NCBI GenBank assembly: GCA_041691815.1
Contig: JBEPTZ010000048.1
Coordinates: 1-31,546 of the forward strand
DNA from: 70-18 sp041691815
GTDB lineage: Bacteria > Pseudomonadota > Alphaproteobacteria > Acetobacterales > Acetobacteraceae
Length of the DNA stretch: 31,546 nt
Reading direction: 5' to 3'
The position numbers were made by a program, and so were the translations under genes. Numbering within the stretch: the first letter of the stretch is position 1; each line of letters begins with the position of its first letter. The notes below the pieces were generated by a model, which saw only the letters and a list, made by a program, of their open reading frames with translations, was not told the origin of the DNA and searched no databases. Shown in pieces: positions 22,438-30,156 of the stretch.

Positions 22438-22602
22438 ATGGGCATGGACAACGAGATCGAGAAGGTGCCGCTGTCGCGCGCCGAGTCGGAGGCGGTGGCC
22501 CGCCGGCGGCGCGGCCGCAACTGGGCGATGCTGATCGTGCTGCTGGCGATCGTGGCGCTGTTCTTCGCCATCTCGATCGTCAAGCTTTCCGGCCAGCAGT
22601 AG
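22438..22602 (+). CDS. coxF: CoxF-like small cytochrome oxidase assembly protein
   Basis: The product has 54 residues: a charged, Arg-rich cytoplasmic N-terminus (MGMDNEIEKVPLSRAESEAV, then ARRRRGRNW) and one membrane helix (AMLIVLLAIVALFFAISIV), ending KLSGQQ. In many alphaproteobacteria a small single-helix protein of this kind is encoded between ctaB and ctaG and named CoxF; the position, size and topology fit. It lies six bases after the ctaB stop and five bases before ctaG. Its role in oxidase assembly is from family knowledge, not from motifs. Confidence 0.75.
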   Translation: MGMDNEIEKVPLSRAESEAVARRRRGRNWAMLIVLLAIVALFFAISIVKLSGQQ

Positions 22603-22607
22603 CCGCG

Positions 22608-23207
22608 ATGGCCGCCCCGCACAGGCCCCGCCGAAGCCGCCTGCTGGCCCTCACTTTGGGCGGCGTGGTGGCCGGCATGGTCGGCATGTCATTCGCCGCG
22701 GTGCCGCTGTATCGGGTGTTCTGCGCCGCCACCGGCTATGGCGGCACGCCGAAGATCGGACCCTCGGTCAGCCCCGGCGTCATCGCCCGCGCGATCGAGG
22801 TGCGGTTCAACGCCGACACCCATCCCGCGCTGCCCTGGCGCTTCGCCCCGGTCGAACACGCGGTGCGGCTGCAACTGGGCGAGGAGCGGCTGGCCTTCTA
22901 CACCGCCACCAACCAGGGCGAGCGGCCGATCACCGGCGTTGCCACCTACAACGTCACCCCCGACAAGGCGGCGAAATACTTCCACAAGACCGCCTGCTTC
23001 TGCTTCGACCAGCAAACCCTGGAGCCGGGGCGCGAAATGCAGTTCCCGCTCAGCTTCTACGTCGACCCGGCGCTGGCCACCGATCCGGCCACCGCCGATG
23101 TGCACAGCATCACGCTGTCCTACACCTTCTTCCGCAGCGTGGTGGACGCCGAGCGCGCCGGAGCGCTGGCCGCCGCCGGTCCGCATGTCGGGCGGCGGCT
23201 GGAATGA
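22608..23207 (+). CDS. ctaG: cytochrome c oxidase assembly protein CtaG/Cox11
   Basis: The 199-residue copper chaperone delivers copper to CuB of subunit I. It has one N-terminal membrane helix (about 11-32), then VPLYRVFCAATGYGG with a conserved Cys, and the copper-binding FHKTACFCFDQQ motif (Cys-Phe-Cys) near 125-135, followed by LEPGREMQFPLSFYVDP. All family hallmarks are intact. Its stop (23205-23207) shares ATGA with the following 39-codon frame. Confidence 0.95.
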   Translation: MAAPHRPRRSRLLALTLGGVVAGMVGMSFAAVPLYRVFCAATGYGGTPKIGPSVSPGVIARAIEVRFNADTHPALPWRFAPVEHAVRLQLGEERLAFYTATNQGERPITGVATYNVTPDKAAKYFHKTACFCFDQQTLEPGREMQFPLSFYVDPALATDPATADVHSITLSYTFFRSVVDAERAGALAAAGPHVGRRLE

Positions 23208-23323
23208 CGGCGTCTTTCACCCCGGCGGCACTTCCCCTCCCGCAGCGCCGCGCCGCATTCGCCCTTGATGCCGGCGCTATTTTGGCGATGATGCGGGCAC
23301 TCTCTCGGATGGACATGGCATGA
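23204..23323 (+). CDS. 39-residue ORF coupled to ctaG and ctaE
   Basis: ATG 23204 overlaps the ctaG stop in ATGA, and the TGA at 23321-23323 overlaps the ctaE start in another ATGA. The product begins MTASFTPAALPLPQRRAAFA and ends SRMDMA; residues 18-32 (AAFALDAGAILAMMR) form a weakly hydrophobic helix. Four-base overlaps at both ends are typical of translationally coupled genes, and the 112-base gap between ctaG and ctaE would otherwise be unusually long for this operon. I recognise no family. A chance open frame is still possible. Confidence 0.4.
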   Translation: MTASFTPAALPLPQRRAAFALDAGAILAMMRALSRMDMA

Positions 23324-24168
23324 GCGACCCCCACGGCGGCACCATCATCACGCATTCCGGCCTCAAGCAGCCGTATCACCTGGTCGATCCCAGCCCGTGG
23401 CCGATCATCGGCGCGTTCTTCGGCGCGATGACGCTGTTCGGCATCGCCATCGTCGCCCACTACCCCACCTACCTGCCGCTGATCATCGGCATCGTCGGCG
23501 TGCTGTGCGTGATGTTCTTCTGGTGGCGCGATGTCATCAGGGAGAGCCGCACCGCCGGCGTGCACACCCCGGTGGTGCGCCTCGGCCTGCGCTACGGCAT
23601 GGCGCTGTTCATCTGCAGCGAGGTGATGTTCTTCGTCGCCTTCTTCTGGGCGTTCTTCCACTTCGCGCTGTTCCCCGAGCATGTGCTGGGCGTCACCGGT
23701 GCGGCGGTCTGGCCGCCGGCCGGGGTCGAGACCTTCGACCCGTTCCACCTGCCGTTCCTCAACACCATGATCCTGTTGCTGTCCGGCTGCACCGTCACCT
23801 GGGCGCATCACTCGCTGCTGGAGGGCGACCGCAGGGGCCTGCTGACCGGCTTGGCGCTGACCGTGCTGCTGGGGGCGAGCTTCACCTTCTTCCAGGTGGT
23901 GGAATACTCCGATGCCCCGTTCCATCTGTGGGGCGGCGTCTATCCCGGCGTGTTCTTCCTCGCCACCGGCTTCCACGGCTTCCACGTCATCGTCGGCACG
24001 ATGTTCCTGATCGTCTGCTATTTCCGCGCGCTGGGCGGCGGCTTCACGCCGTCGCGGCATTTCGGCTTCGAGGCGGCGGCCTGGTACTGGCATTTCGTGG
24101 ACGTGGTGTGGCTGTTCCTGTTCATCTGCATCTACTGGTGGGGCCACGGCGTCATCGCCCCGGAGTGA
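23320..24168 (+). CDS. ctaE: cytochrome c oxidase subunit III
   Basis: The 282-residue membrane protein has the seven helices of subunit III. Typical stretches: KQPYHLVDPSPWPI at 13-26, RYGMALFICSEVMFFVAFFW with the conserved Glu near 90-110, TWAHHSLLEGDR near 160-172, and FHGFHVIVGTMFL near 219-231, with AAWYWHFVDVVWLFLF at the end. Subunit III stabilises the oxidase and keeps its D-channel active. The start is coupled by ATGA to the small frame before it. Confidence 0.96.
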   Translation: MSDPHGGTIITHSGLKQPYHLVDPSPWPIIGAFFGAMTLFGIAIVAHYPTYLPLIIGIVGVLCVMFFWWRDVIRESRTAGVHTPVVRLGLRYGMALFICSEVMFFVAFFWAFFHFALFPEHVLGVTGAAVWPPAGVETFDPFHLPFLNTMILLLSGCTVTWAHHSLLEGDRRGLLTGLALTVLLGASFTFFQVVEYSDAPFHLWGGVYPGVFFLATGFHGFHVIVGTMFLIVCYFRALGGGFTPSRHFGFEAAAWYWHFVDVVWLFLFICIYWWGHGVIAPE

Positions 24169-24211
24169 TCGACGCCCAAGTGACCGGCGCCCGATTGATC
24201 GACGCCCTGGC

Positions 24212-24574
24212 ATGACCGAGGCAGCGCCGCCGCCCTGGTGGCAGGCCGCGCTGCGCTGCCGCTGCCCCCGCTGCGGCCAGGGCAAACTGTTTCGCGGGCT
24301 GCTGACGGTGCGCGAAACCTGCCCGGTCTGTGCCCTGGACCTTCGGGCGCACGATTCCGGCGACGGCCCGGCGGTGCTGGTGATCTTCGTGCTCGGCGCC
24401 TTCGTGGTCGGCCTGGCGTTCTGGGTTGAATTCCGCTTCGAGCCGCCGTTCTGGGTGCATGCGCTGCTGTGGCCCAGCATCATCCTGCCGGGCAGCGTGG
24501 CTCTGATGCGCCCGATGAAGGCGGCGCTGGTTGCCCTGCAGTTCCGCCACCGCGCCACCGAGATGGGGTTATGA
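24212..24574 (+). CDS. DUF983 membrane protein
   Basis: The 120-residue protein has two Cys pairs at its N-terminus (CRCPRCGQGKLFRG and TCPVCALDL), which look like a zinc ribbon, followed by two membrane helices (about 52-72 and 80-100). The pattern fits DUF983, a family commonly found beside ctaE and SURF1 in alphaproteobacterial oxidase operons. Its biochemical role is unknown. The stop overlaps the SURF1 start in ATGA (24571-24574). Confidence 0.88.
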   Translation: MTEAAPPPWWQAALRCRCPRCGQGKLFRGLLTVRETCPVCALDLRAHDSGDGPAVLVIFVLGAFVVGLAFWVEFRFEPPFWVHALLWPSIILPGSVALMRPMKAALVALQFRHRATEMGL

Positions 24575-25263
24575 CCTCGCGTGCCCGCCGCCTGCTGATC
24601 CCCACCCTGTCCACCGTCGTCATGCTGGCGGTGCTGCTGGCACTCGGCACCTGGCAGGTCGAGCGGCTGCACTGGAAGCTCGGCATCCTGCAGCAGATCG
24701 CCAGTGCCGAATCGCAGCCCCCGGTGCCGCTCGGCGCCACCCCGCCACCGTACACCAAGATCAGCGTCACCGGCACCTTCCGCCCCGACGGGCTGGCCTA
24801 TTACGGCTCGCAAACCGGCAACACCAGGCGCGGCCTGATGCTTGGCGCCCAGCAGCTCGCGGTGCTGGACCGGCCGGGCGCGCTGCCGATCCTGATCGAT
24901 CGCGGCTGGGTGCCGCTGCCGGCCGAGCCAGAGGGGGCGCCGCCGGTCGGCCCCACCACGGTGATCGGCTATGTCCATGCTCCCGACACCCCCGGCACCT
25001 TCTCGGCCACCGACGACCCGAAGGCCCGCCGCTTCTACACGCTGGCGCCCGCCACCATCGCCCGTGCGCTCGGCCTGCCCGCCGTCACCCCGTTCGCCAT
25101 CATCGCCATGGGCGAAGCGCCGCCCTCCGGCATCCCGGCGCCGGCGCGCCACCTGCCGCAGCCGCCGAACAACCATCTCGAATACATCATCACCTGGTAT
25201 GGCTTCGCCATCACCCTGCTGATCTTCTACATCCTCTACACCCGCAAGGTGCTGCGCTCATGA
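24571..25263 (+). CDS. SURF1-family oxidase biogenesis protein
   Basis: The 230-residue protein has the SURF1 layout: a first membrane helix (about 8-27, LIPTLSTVVMLAVLLALGTW) ending in the conserved GTWQVERLHWK, then a periplasmic domain with ISVTGTFRPDG near 65 and PILIDRGWVPLP near 108, and a second helix at the C-terminus (ITLLIFYILYTRK). SURF1 helps put haem A into subunit I. The start is fixed by the ATGA overlap with DUF983, and its own stop overlaps the next gene in ATGA as well. Confidence 0.93.
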   Translation: MTSRARRLLIPTLSTVVMLAVLLALGTWQVERLHWKLGILQQIASAESQPPVPLGATPPPYTKISVTGTFRPDGLAYYGSQTGNTRRGLMLGAQQLAVLDRPGALPILIDRGWVPLPAEPEGAPPVGPTTVIGYVHAPDTPGTFSATDDPKARRFYTLAPATIARALGLPAVTPFAIIAMGEAPPSGIPAPARHLPQPPNNHLEYIITWYGFAITLLIFYILYTRKVLRS

Positions 25264-26762
25264 TCCCCAACGCCCCCACCGCCTACCAGCGCCTCACCGC
25301 CCGCGCCGCCCGCATCGCCACCATTGGCGAGGCCGCGGCGATGCTCGGCTGGGATGCCTCGGCAATGATGCCGGAAGGCGGTGGTGCCGCGCGCGGCGAC
25401 CAGCTGGCGGTGCTGGCCGGCCTCGCCCACGGCCTGGCCACCGCGCCGGACGTCGCCGACGACCTCGCCGACGCCGAGGCCGCGCCACCATCCGACCCGT
25501 GGGACGCCGCCAACCTCGCGCTGCTGCGCCACGCCCACACCCGCGCCACCGCCATCCCGGCCGATCTGGTCGAAGCCCAGGCGCGCGCCAACTCCGCCTG
25601 CGAGAAAATCTGGCGCGAGGCCCGCCGCACCGCCGATTTCGCCCTGGTCCGCCCGCATCTGGCCGAGGTGGTCTCGCTGGTCCGCCAGCAGGCCGCCGCC
25701 CTCGCCCCCGCCCTCGGCCTCTCCCCCTACGACGCTCTGATGGACGGCTACCAGCGCGGCATCGGCGCCGCCGACGTCGCCCCGGTGTTCGCCGCCTACG
25801 AAACCTTCCTGGCCGACGCCCTGCCGCGCGCCGAGGCGCTGCAGGCCGCCCGCCCCGCCGTCATCCGCCCCGCCGGCCCGTTCGCCGCCGCAACGCAGGA
25901 GGCGCTGTGCCGCCGCCTCTCCGCCCGCGCCGGGCTGGAAGCCGCGCACTCCCGCCTCGACCGCTCCGCCCACCCGTTCTGCGGCGGCACGCCGACCGAC
26001 GTGCGCATCACCACCCGCTACAACGAGCAGGATTTCGGCCAGAGCCTGATGGGGGTGATGCACGAAACCGGCCACGCCCTCTACGAACGCGGCCTGCCCA
26101 CCGCCTACGCCCGTCAGCCGGTGGGGGAAGCCGCCGGAATGGCCGCCCATGAATCCCAGTCCCTCATCATCGAGATGCAGGCCTGCCGCTCCGACCCCTA
26201 CATCGCCTGGCTCGCCCCCGAACTGCACTCCAACTTCGGCGGTGACCCCGCCGCCTACGCCCCCGCCAACCTCTCCCGCCTCTGGCGCCATATCGAGCGC
26301 GGCTGCATCCGCGTCGATGCCGACGAGATGACCTACCCCGCCCACGTCATCCTGCGCTTTCGCCTGGAGCAGGCCCTGGTCAACGGCGACCTCCTGGTTG
26401 CCGACCTGCCCGGCGCCTGGAACGACGGCCTCGCCGGCCTGCTCGCCATCACGCCCCCCGACGACGCCCAGGGCTGCCTGCAGGACATCCACTGGTACGA
26501 CGGCGCCATCGGCTACTTCCCCAGCTACACCCTCGGCGCCATGGCCGCCGCCCAACTGATGGCCGCCGCCCGCCGCGCCGTGCCGGACCTCGACCCCGGC
26601 CTCGCCCGCGGCGACCTCGCCCCGCTGCTGGGCTGGCTGCGCGCCAAGGTGCACGGCGTCGGCAGCCTGCTCGGCTTCAACGACCTGCTGCGCGCCGCCA
26701 CCGGCAAACCGCTCGACCCCAGCGCTTTCACTGCGCATCTCACGGCGCGGTATCTCAGGTAA
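25260..26762 (+). CDS. M32-family carboxypeptidase (Taq type)
   Basis: The 500-residue cytoplasmic zinc peptidase removes C-terminal amino acids from peptides. The zinc motif HETGH is at about 268-272 (MGVMHETGHALYERG), and the third ligand region AAHESQSLIIEMQ follows about 25 residues later; DVRITTRYNEQDF and YPAHVILRFRLEQAL are also typical. The length matches the family. ATG 25260 overlaps the SURF1 stop; the same frame is open far upstream only because of GC-rich bias. It is co-transcribed with the oxidase genes, though no link to oxidase assembly is known to me. Hairpin repeats follow the stop. Confidence 0.94.
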   Translation: MIPNAPTAYQRLTARAARIATIGEAAAMLGWDASAMMPEGGGAARGDQLAVLAGLAHGLATAPDVADDLADAEAAPPSDPWDAANLALLRHAHTRATAIPADLVEAQARANSACEKIWREARRTADFALVRPHLAEVVSLVRQQAAALAPALGLSPYDALMDGYQRGIGAADVAPVFAAYETFLADALPRAEALQAARPAVIRPAGPFAAATQEALCRRLSARAGLEAAHSRLDRSAHPFCGGTPTDVRITTRYNEQDFGQSLMGVMHETGHALYERGLPTAYARQPVGEAAGMAAHESQSLIIEMQACRSDPYIAWLAPELHSNFGGDPAAYAPANLSRLWRHIERGCIRVDADEMTYPAHVILRFRLEQALVNGDLLVADLPGAWNDGLAGLLAITPPDDAQGCLQDIHWYDGAIGYFPSYTLGAMAAAQLMAAARRAVPDLDPGLARGDLAPLLGWLRAKVHGVGSLLGFNDLLRAATGKPLDPSAFTAHLTARYLR

Positions 26763-26768
26763 GGAAGC

Positions 26769-26792
26769 AGCGCCTTTTTTGAAAAAAAGCGC
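26769..26792. terminator. hairpin with T/A-rich stem after the carboxypeptidase gene
   Basis: GCGC and GCGC flank T6-G-A7, giving a stem of four GC pairs plus about six A-T pairs with one mismatch. It starts seven bases after the stop codon of the M32 gene and is followed by an A-run. A similar hairpin follows the epimerase gene at 30076. It probably ends the oxidase operon and may act in both directions. Confidence 0.45.
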
Positions 26793-26831
26793 GCAAAAAA
26801 CTTCATCCCTTGAAGACTCCGTACACTCAAA

Positions 26832-26874
26832 GGATGAAAAGTTTTTTTGCTTCTTTTTGTTCACAAAAAGAAGA
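26832..26874. repeat. 43-bp intergenic repeat, copy 1
   Basis: The repeat begins GGATGAAAAGT, continues with a T-run and GCTTCTTTTTG, and ends CAAAAAGAAGA. Its second half is a near-perfect inverted repeat (CTTCTTTTTGT against ACAAAAAGAAG). The same 43 bases recur at 27305-27347 and 30157-30199. It lies in the gap between the M32 gene and the convergent ModE-like gene and may work as a terminator. Confidence 0.85.
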
Positions 26875-26880
26875 TTCTTC

Positions 26881-27240
26881 CTACCCTTCCTTCAATTTCC
26901 CTAGTTTCTGCAGGTACGGCGCCGCCGCCGCCGCCGTGGCCGCCTCCAGTGCCCGATACTCCGCCACCACCAGCGCGCCTGCCGCGGTCAGCCGTGCCCC
27001 GCCGCCGCCGCTGCCGCCGGCCGCGGTTTGCACCACCGCCGCTCCCAGGCCGCGATTGAGGTCTTCCACCAGTTCCCAGGCCCGCCGGTACGACATCTTC
27101 AGCGCTCGCCCGGCGCCGGAGATCGAGCCGTTGGCGGCGATCGCCTCCAGCAGCGCGATTTTGCCCGGCCCGATCCGCCCGCCGCTGGCCAGGTCGACGC
27201 GGATGCTCAGGCGGTGTGACAGGGGGGGTACGCTCGGCAT
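26881..27240 (-). CDS. ModE-like winged-helix transcriptional regulator, DNA-binding domain only
   Basis: The 119-residue protein resembles the N-terminal domain of ModE: GRIGPGKIALLEAIAANGSISGAGRAL (residues 21-47, helix-turn-helix), then MSYRRAWELVEDLNRGLGAAVV and a short wing with a Gly-rich loop, and a helical ALVVAEYRALEAA tail. The molybdate-binding MOP domains of full ModE are absent. Such single-domain proteins regulate molybdenum or other metabolic genes. ATG 27240 is chosen; a TTG start at 27252 is also in frame, and no strong ribosome binding site is visible. It stands alone on the minus strand, between two copies of the 43-bp repeat. Its targets are unknown. Confidence 0.82.
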   Translation of the reverse strand: MPSVPPLSHRLSIRVDLASGGRIGPGKIALLEAIAANGSISGAGRALKMSYRRAWELVEDLNRGLGAAVVQTAAGGSGGGGARLTAAGALVVAEYRALEAATAAAAAPYLQKLGKLKEG

Positions 27241-27304
27241 GCTGCGAGCCAACCACGCCGCCCGATTGGTTGCAAACCGGCGGTGCCTCCGGAACCCTCA
27301 AAAC

Positions 27305-27347
27305 GGATGAAAAGTTTTTTTGCTTCTTTTTGTTCACAAAAAGAAGA
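27305..27347. repeat. 43-bp intergenic repeat, copy 2
   Basis: This copy is identical by eye to those at 26832 and 30157 over 43 bases, and it shares with copy 3 the preceding CAAAAC and the following CCTTCCT. It lies between the divergent ModE-like and glycosyltransferase genes, 73 bases before the latter. Here it would be in the 5' region of both genes, so a purely terminator role does not fit as well. Confidence 0.85.
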
Positions 27348-27419
27348 CCTTCCTCCTCCCGTTAATCTCCCTTCAACCCGGGTCCGTCATCATCCCGCCC
27401 AGACCTGGAGCGGGACAAA

Positions 27420-28490
27420 ATGCCTGCGCTGCCTTTCGTCGATGTCAACTTGTTCGTCCATAACGGCGCCGCCACCGTCGCCGCCGCGATCGACAGTGTG
27501 CTGGCGCAGAGCTGGCCGAACCTCACCCTGACGCTGATCGATGATGGCTCCGGCGACGCGACGCCCGATATCCTCGCCGCCTATGCCGCGCGTGACCCGC
27601 GCATCCGCCGCAAGACCAACCGCCATAATGGCGGCGCGATCGGCGGATTTCAGCGGGCGTTCTGGTTCGGCGATGCCGATTTCGTGCTGCCGAAATCCGC
27701 CGACGACCTGATCGCGCCGGATTTCATCGCCAGGACGATTGAAATTCTGCTCGTGCATTCGAATGCAGCGATGTGCCACGCCCAGGGCGCGGTGTTCCGC
27801 GACGGTATGCCCGGGCAACAGCCCTACCCGGCCAGCCACGCGCTGCACGCGGTCGGCCGGGACCCCCTGGCCCGCACCCGCCATGTCATGCAGCACTACA
27901 CCAGCTCGCCGAGTTTCTGGGGCATCTACCGCCGCGCCGCGGTCGACCAGTTGGCGCCGATCCGCTGCCGGGCCGGCTGGGACCATGCGCTGCTGGCCGA
28001 ACTGGCGCTGTACGGCGAAATCCGCCACGTCGCCGCGCCACTCTACCTGCGCCGCGACGGCGGCAAGCCGGTGCTGCAACTGGCCCGCGCCGCCACCGAG
28101 CAGGGCATGCGCGGCGTGGCCCTCGATGACGCGCTGGGCGAACTGCGCTGGCGCACGCCGCTGATCACCACCGCCTACGCCCATCTGGAGACCTTCGCCG
28201 CCACAAGGCTGGAGGTCGCCCAGCGCGCCGGCCTGATGCGCCTGGCCGTGGAGGTGTTCCGCAGCCGCTGGCTCGCTCCGATGCGAAAGGAGGCCGCCAC
28301 CCTGCGCGCCCATCTGCCGGCGCTGACCGCCCGCCTCGCCACCCTCGATGCGACGATCATGCATTGGAATGCACGCGCGCTGGCCGAGGTGGTGCGCGGT
28401 GCCGAGACCATCCTGAACGACGAGGATTTCACCGCCGAGCAGCTGGAAATCGCCGCCCTCGCCGGCGACGCCCATCGCCGCGCGGCCTGA
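27420..28490 (+). CDS. family 2-type glycosyltransferase
   Basis: The 356-residue protein starts with a GT-A fold: VDVNLFVHNGAATVAAAIDSVLAQSWPNL in sequence (split: VDVNLFVHNGAATV, then AIDSVLAQSWPNL), LTLIDDGSGDATPDIL with the DDGS nucleotide-binding motif near 41-44, and FVLPKSADDLIAPDF with the metal-binding acidic pair near 90-100. These enzymes move a sugar from a nucleotide donor to an acceptor, often for lipopolysaccharide or capsule. After about residue 240 the sequence is helical with no known domain. The methyltransferase gene begins ten bases after its stop. Donor and acceptor cannot be predicted. Confidence 0.85.
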   Translation: MPALPFVDVNLFVHNGAATVAAAIDSVLAQSWPNLTLTLIDDGSGDATPDILAAYAARDPRIRRKTNRHNGGAIGGFQRAFWFGDADFVLPKSADDLIAPDFIARTIEILLVHSNAAMCHAQGAVFRDGMPGQQPYPASHALHAVGRDPLARTRHVMQHYTSSPSFWGIYRRAAVDQLAPIRCRAGWDHALLAELALYGEIRHVAAPLYLRRDGGKPVLQLARAATEQGMRGVALDDALGELRWRTPLITTAYAHLETFAATRLEVAQRAGLMRLAVEVFRSRWLAPMRKEAATLRAHLPALTARLATLDATIMHWNARALAEVVRGAETILNDEDFTAEQLEIAALAGDAHRRAA

Positions 28491-28500
28491 GGGATACGGC

Positions 28501-29058
28501 ATGGACGCAACCCCCCCGATCCGCCTGCATATCGGCTGCGGCGCCAACCTGCTGCCAGGCTGGGTCAATATCGACAGCGTTGCCCGCGCTGCCGGCGTTC
28601 GCGACGATATCGACCTCACCGCCTTGCCGTGGCCGGATGCCAGCGTCGATGCGGTGCTGGCCGAGCATGTGTTCGAGCATTTCTCGTTCGACGAGGAGGC
28701 CAGAATCTGGCCCGAGATGGCGCGAATTCTGCGCCCTGGCGGGGTTTTGACCGTCGAAATGCCCGATTTCGAGTGGGTTTGCGCCTGTTTTTTGAACGCC
28801 GAGGACCAGTTTCGCGCCTTCTACCAGGTTGGCCACCCCGACCACTACGCCGGCTGCGGCACCGCGCTGGATCAGCGCTGGGGCATCCTGCAGACGATGT
28901 TGTTCGGCAACCAGAACGGCGCCGGCCAGTTCCATCGCAGCGCCTACACCGAAGCCAAACTGCGCGCCCTGGCGGCGATGACCGGGTTCGCCGAAATCGC
29001 TGTCACCCGCCGTTTCAACAAGGGCGGGCAAGCCTTGCGCGCCGTCCTCACCCGCTGA
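28501..29058 (+). CDS. class I SAM-dependent methyltransferase
   Basis: The 185-residue protein has motif I IRLHIGCGANLLPGWVNID near residues 7-25, then LPWPDASVDAVLAEHVFEHF near 43-62 and RILRPGGVLTVEMPDFE near 76-92. This pattern is common for methyltransferases in surface-polysaccharide clusters (the 'predicted SAM-dependent methyltransferase' type that follows glycosyltransferases). It probably modifies a sugar or a glycan intermediate. It sits between the glycosyltransferase (10 bases upstream) and the epimerase (9 bases downstream), so the three form an operon. Confidence 0.85.
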   Translation: MDATPPIRLHIGCGANLLPGWVNIDSVARAAGVRDDIDLTALPWPDASVDAVLAEHVFEHFSFDEEARIWPEMARILRPGGVLTVEMPDFEWVCACFLNAEDQFRAFYQVGHPDHYAGCGTALDQRWGILQTMLFGNQNGAGQFHRSAYTEAKLRALAAMTGFAEIAVTRRFNKGGQALRAVLTR

Positions 29059-29067
29059 GAGGTCGCC

Positions 29068-30069
29068 ATGCGCGTGTTCATCACCGGCATCGCCGGATTC
29101 CTCGGCAGCCACTTGGCGGAGCGCCTGCTGGCAATGGGCCACCACGTGGTCGGCGTTGACAGCCTGCTCGGCGGCGAGCTCGTCAATGTGCCGCCGGAGG
29201 CCGAGTTCTACCAGTATGATTGCCGCGATTTCAACGCCATGGCCAAGGTCAGCCAGGGCTGCGAGCTGGTCTATCACTGCGCCGCCACCGCCTATGAGGG
29301 GCTCAGCGTGTTCGTCCCGGCGATGGTGATGGACAACATCGTCACCGGCTCGGTGGGCGTGTTCTCGGCGGCGATCGCCAACGGCGCCAGGCGGATCGTG
29401 TTCTGCTCCTCGATGGCCCGCTACGGCACCAACCAGGTGCCATTCCTGGAAAGCTACGCGCCGCGCCCGCAAGACCCGTACGGCATCGCCAAGGTCGCGG
29501 CCGAGCAGGCGCTGATCAACCTGGCCGGCGTCCACGGCATCGAATACGCTATCGCCGTGCCGCACAACATCATCGGCGCGCGGCAGAAATTCGACGACCC
29601 ATACCGCAACGTCGCCGCCATCATGGCCAACATGATGCTGCAGAATCGCTCGCCGTTCATCTACGGCGACGGCGAACAAAGCCGATGCTTTAGCCATGTC
29701 GAAGACTGCCTGTCCTGCCTGCTGGCGCTCGGCCTGTCGGATCGCGGCGTCGGCGAAGTGGTCAACATCGGCCCGGACGAGGAATTCGTCACCGTCAACC
29801 ACCTGTTCCGCACCCTGAAAGGCATCGTCGGCTTCGAAGGCCAGGCGATCCACATCACCGACCGGCCGCAGGAGGTGAAGCACGCCGCCTGCAGCAGCGC
29901 CAAGGCCCGCCGCCTGCTGGATTACCGCACCACACGCGGGCTGGAGGAGGGGCTGGGCGATCTGGTTGCCTATATCCGCAGCGTCGGGCCACGCAAGTTT
30001 CGCTACCATCTGGACATTGAAATCCGCAACCAGCGGACGCCGAAGACGTGGACGGAGAGACTCATGTAA
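29068..30069 (+). CDS. NAD-dependent epimerase/dehydratase (extended SDR)
   Basis: The 333-residue protein has the NAD-binding FITGIAGFLGSHLAERLL near 4-21, the CSSMARYG segment near 112-119, and the catalytic DPYGIAK near 135-141 (Tyr and Lys). YGDGEQSRCFSHVEDC near 198-212 is the substrate-side motif of nucleotide-sugar epimerases and dehydratases. It most likely changes a nucleotide sugar used by the neighbouring glycosyltransferase; 4-epimerase and 4,6-dehydratase activities cannot be separated by sequence reading. Its stop is followed within seven bases by a hairpin terminator. Confidence 0.9.
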   Translation: MRVFITGIAGFLGSHLAERLLAMGHHVVGVDSLLGGELVNVPPEAEFYQYDCRDFNAMAKVSQGCELVYHCAATAYEGLSVFVPAMVMDNIVTGSVGVFSAAIANGARRIVFCSSMARYGTNQVPFLESYAPRPQDPYGIAKVAAEQALINLAGVHGIEYAIAVPHNIIGARQKFDDPYRNVAAIMANMMLQNRSPFIYGDGEQSRCFSHVEDCLSCLLALGLSDRGVGEVVNIGPDEEFVTVNHLFRTLKGIVGFEGQAIHITDRPQEVKHAACSSAKARRLLDYRTTRGLEEGLGDLVAYIRSVGPRKFRYHLDIEIRNQRTPKTWTERLM

Positions 30070-30075
30070 GGGAAG

Positions 30076-30099
30076 GGTTCTTTTTTGAAAAAAAGAACC
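30076..30099. terminator. hairpin terminator after the epimerase gene
   Basis: GGTTC (30076-30080) pairs with GAACC (30095-30099), and the T6 and A7 runs between them extend the stem to about 11 pairs with a tiny loop. An A-run follows on the right. It lies directly behind the epimerase stop (30069) and corresponds to the hairpin behind the M32 gene (26769). It probably ends the glycan operon. Confidence 0.5.
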
Positions 30100-30156
30100 A
30101 AAAAACCCATCTGCCTTGCAACAACGTCGCCGCGGAGAGTCCGGAGTCTCCAAAAC

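Noticed and set aside
19644..25176. Very long minus-strand frames (600-690 codons) opposite the oxidase genes
   Set aside because: They lie opposite clearly identified oxidase genes and show only low-complexity His/Asp/Arg/Gln composition.
26834..26880. Conserved mini-peptide MKSFFASFCSQKED encoded in all three 43-bp repeats
   Set aside because: Sequence identity is at DNA level and reflects the repeat; the frames run into unrelated or non-coding sequence and have no ribosome binding site.
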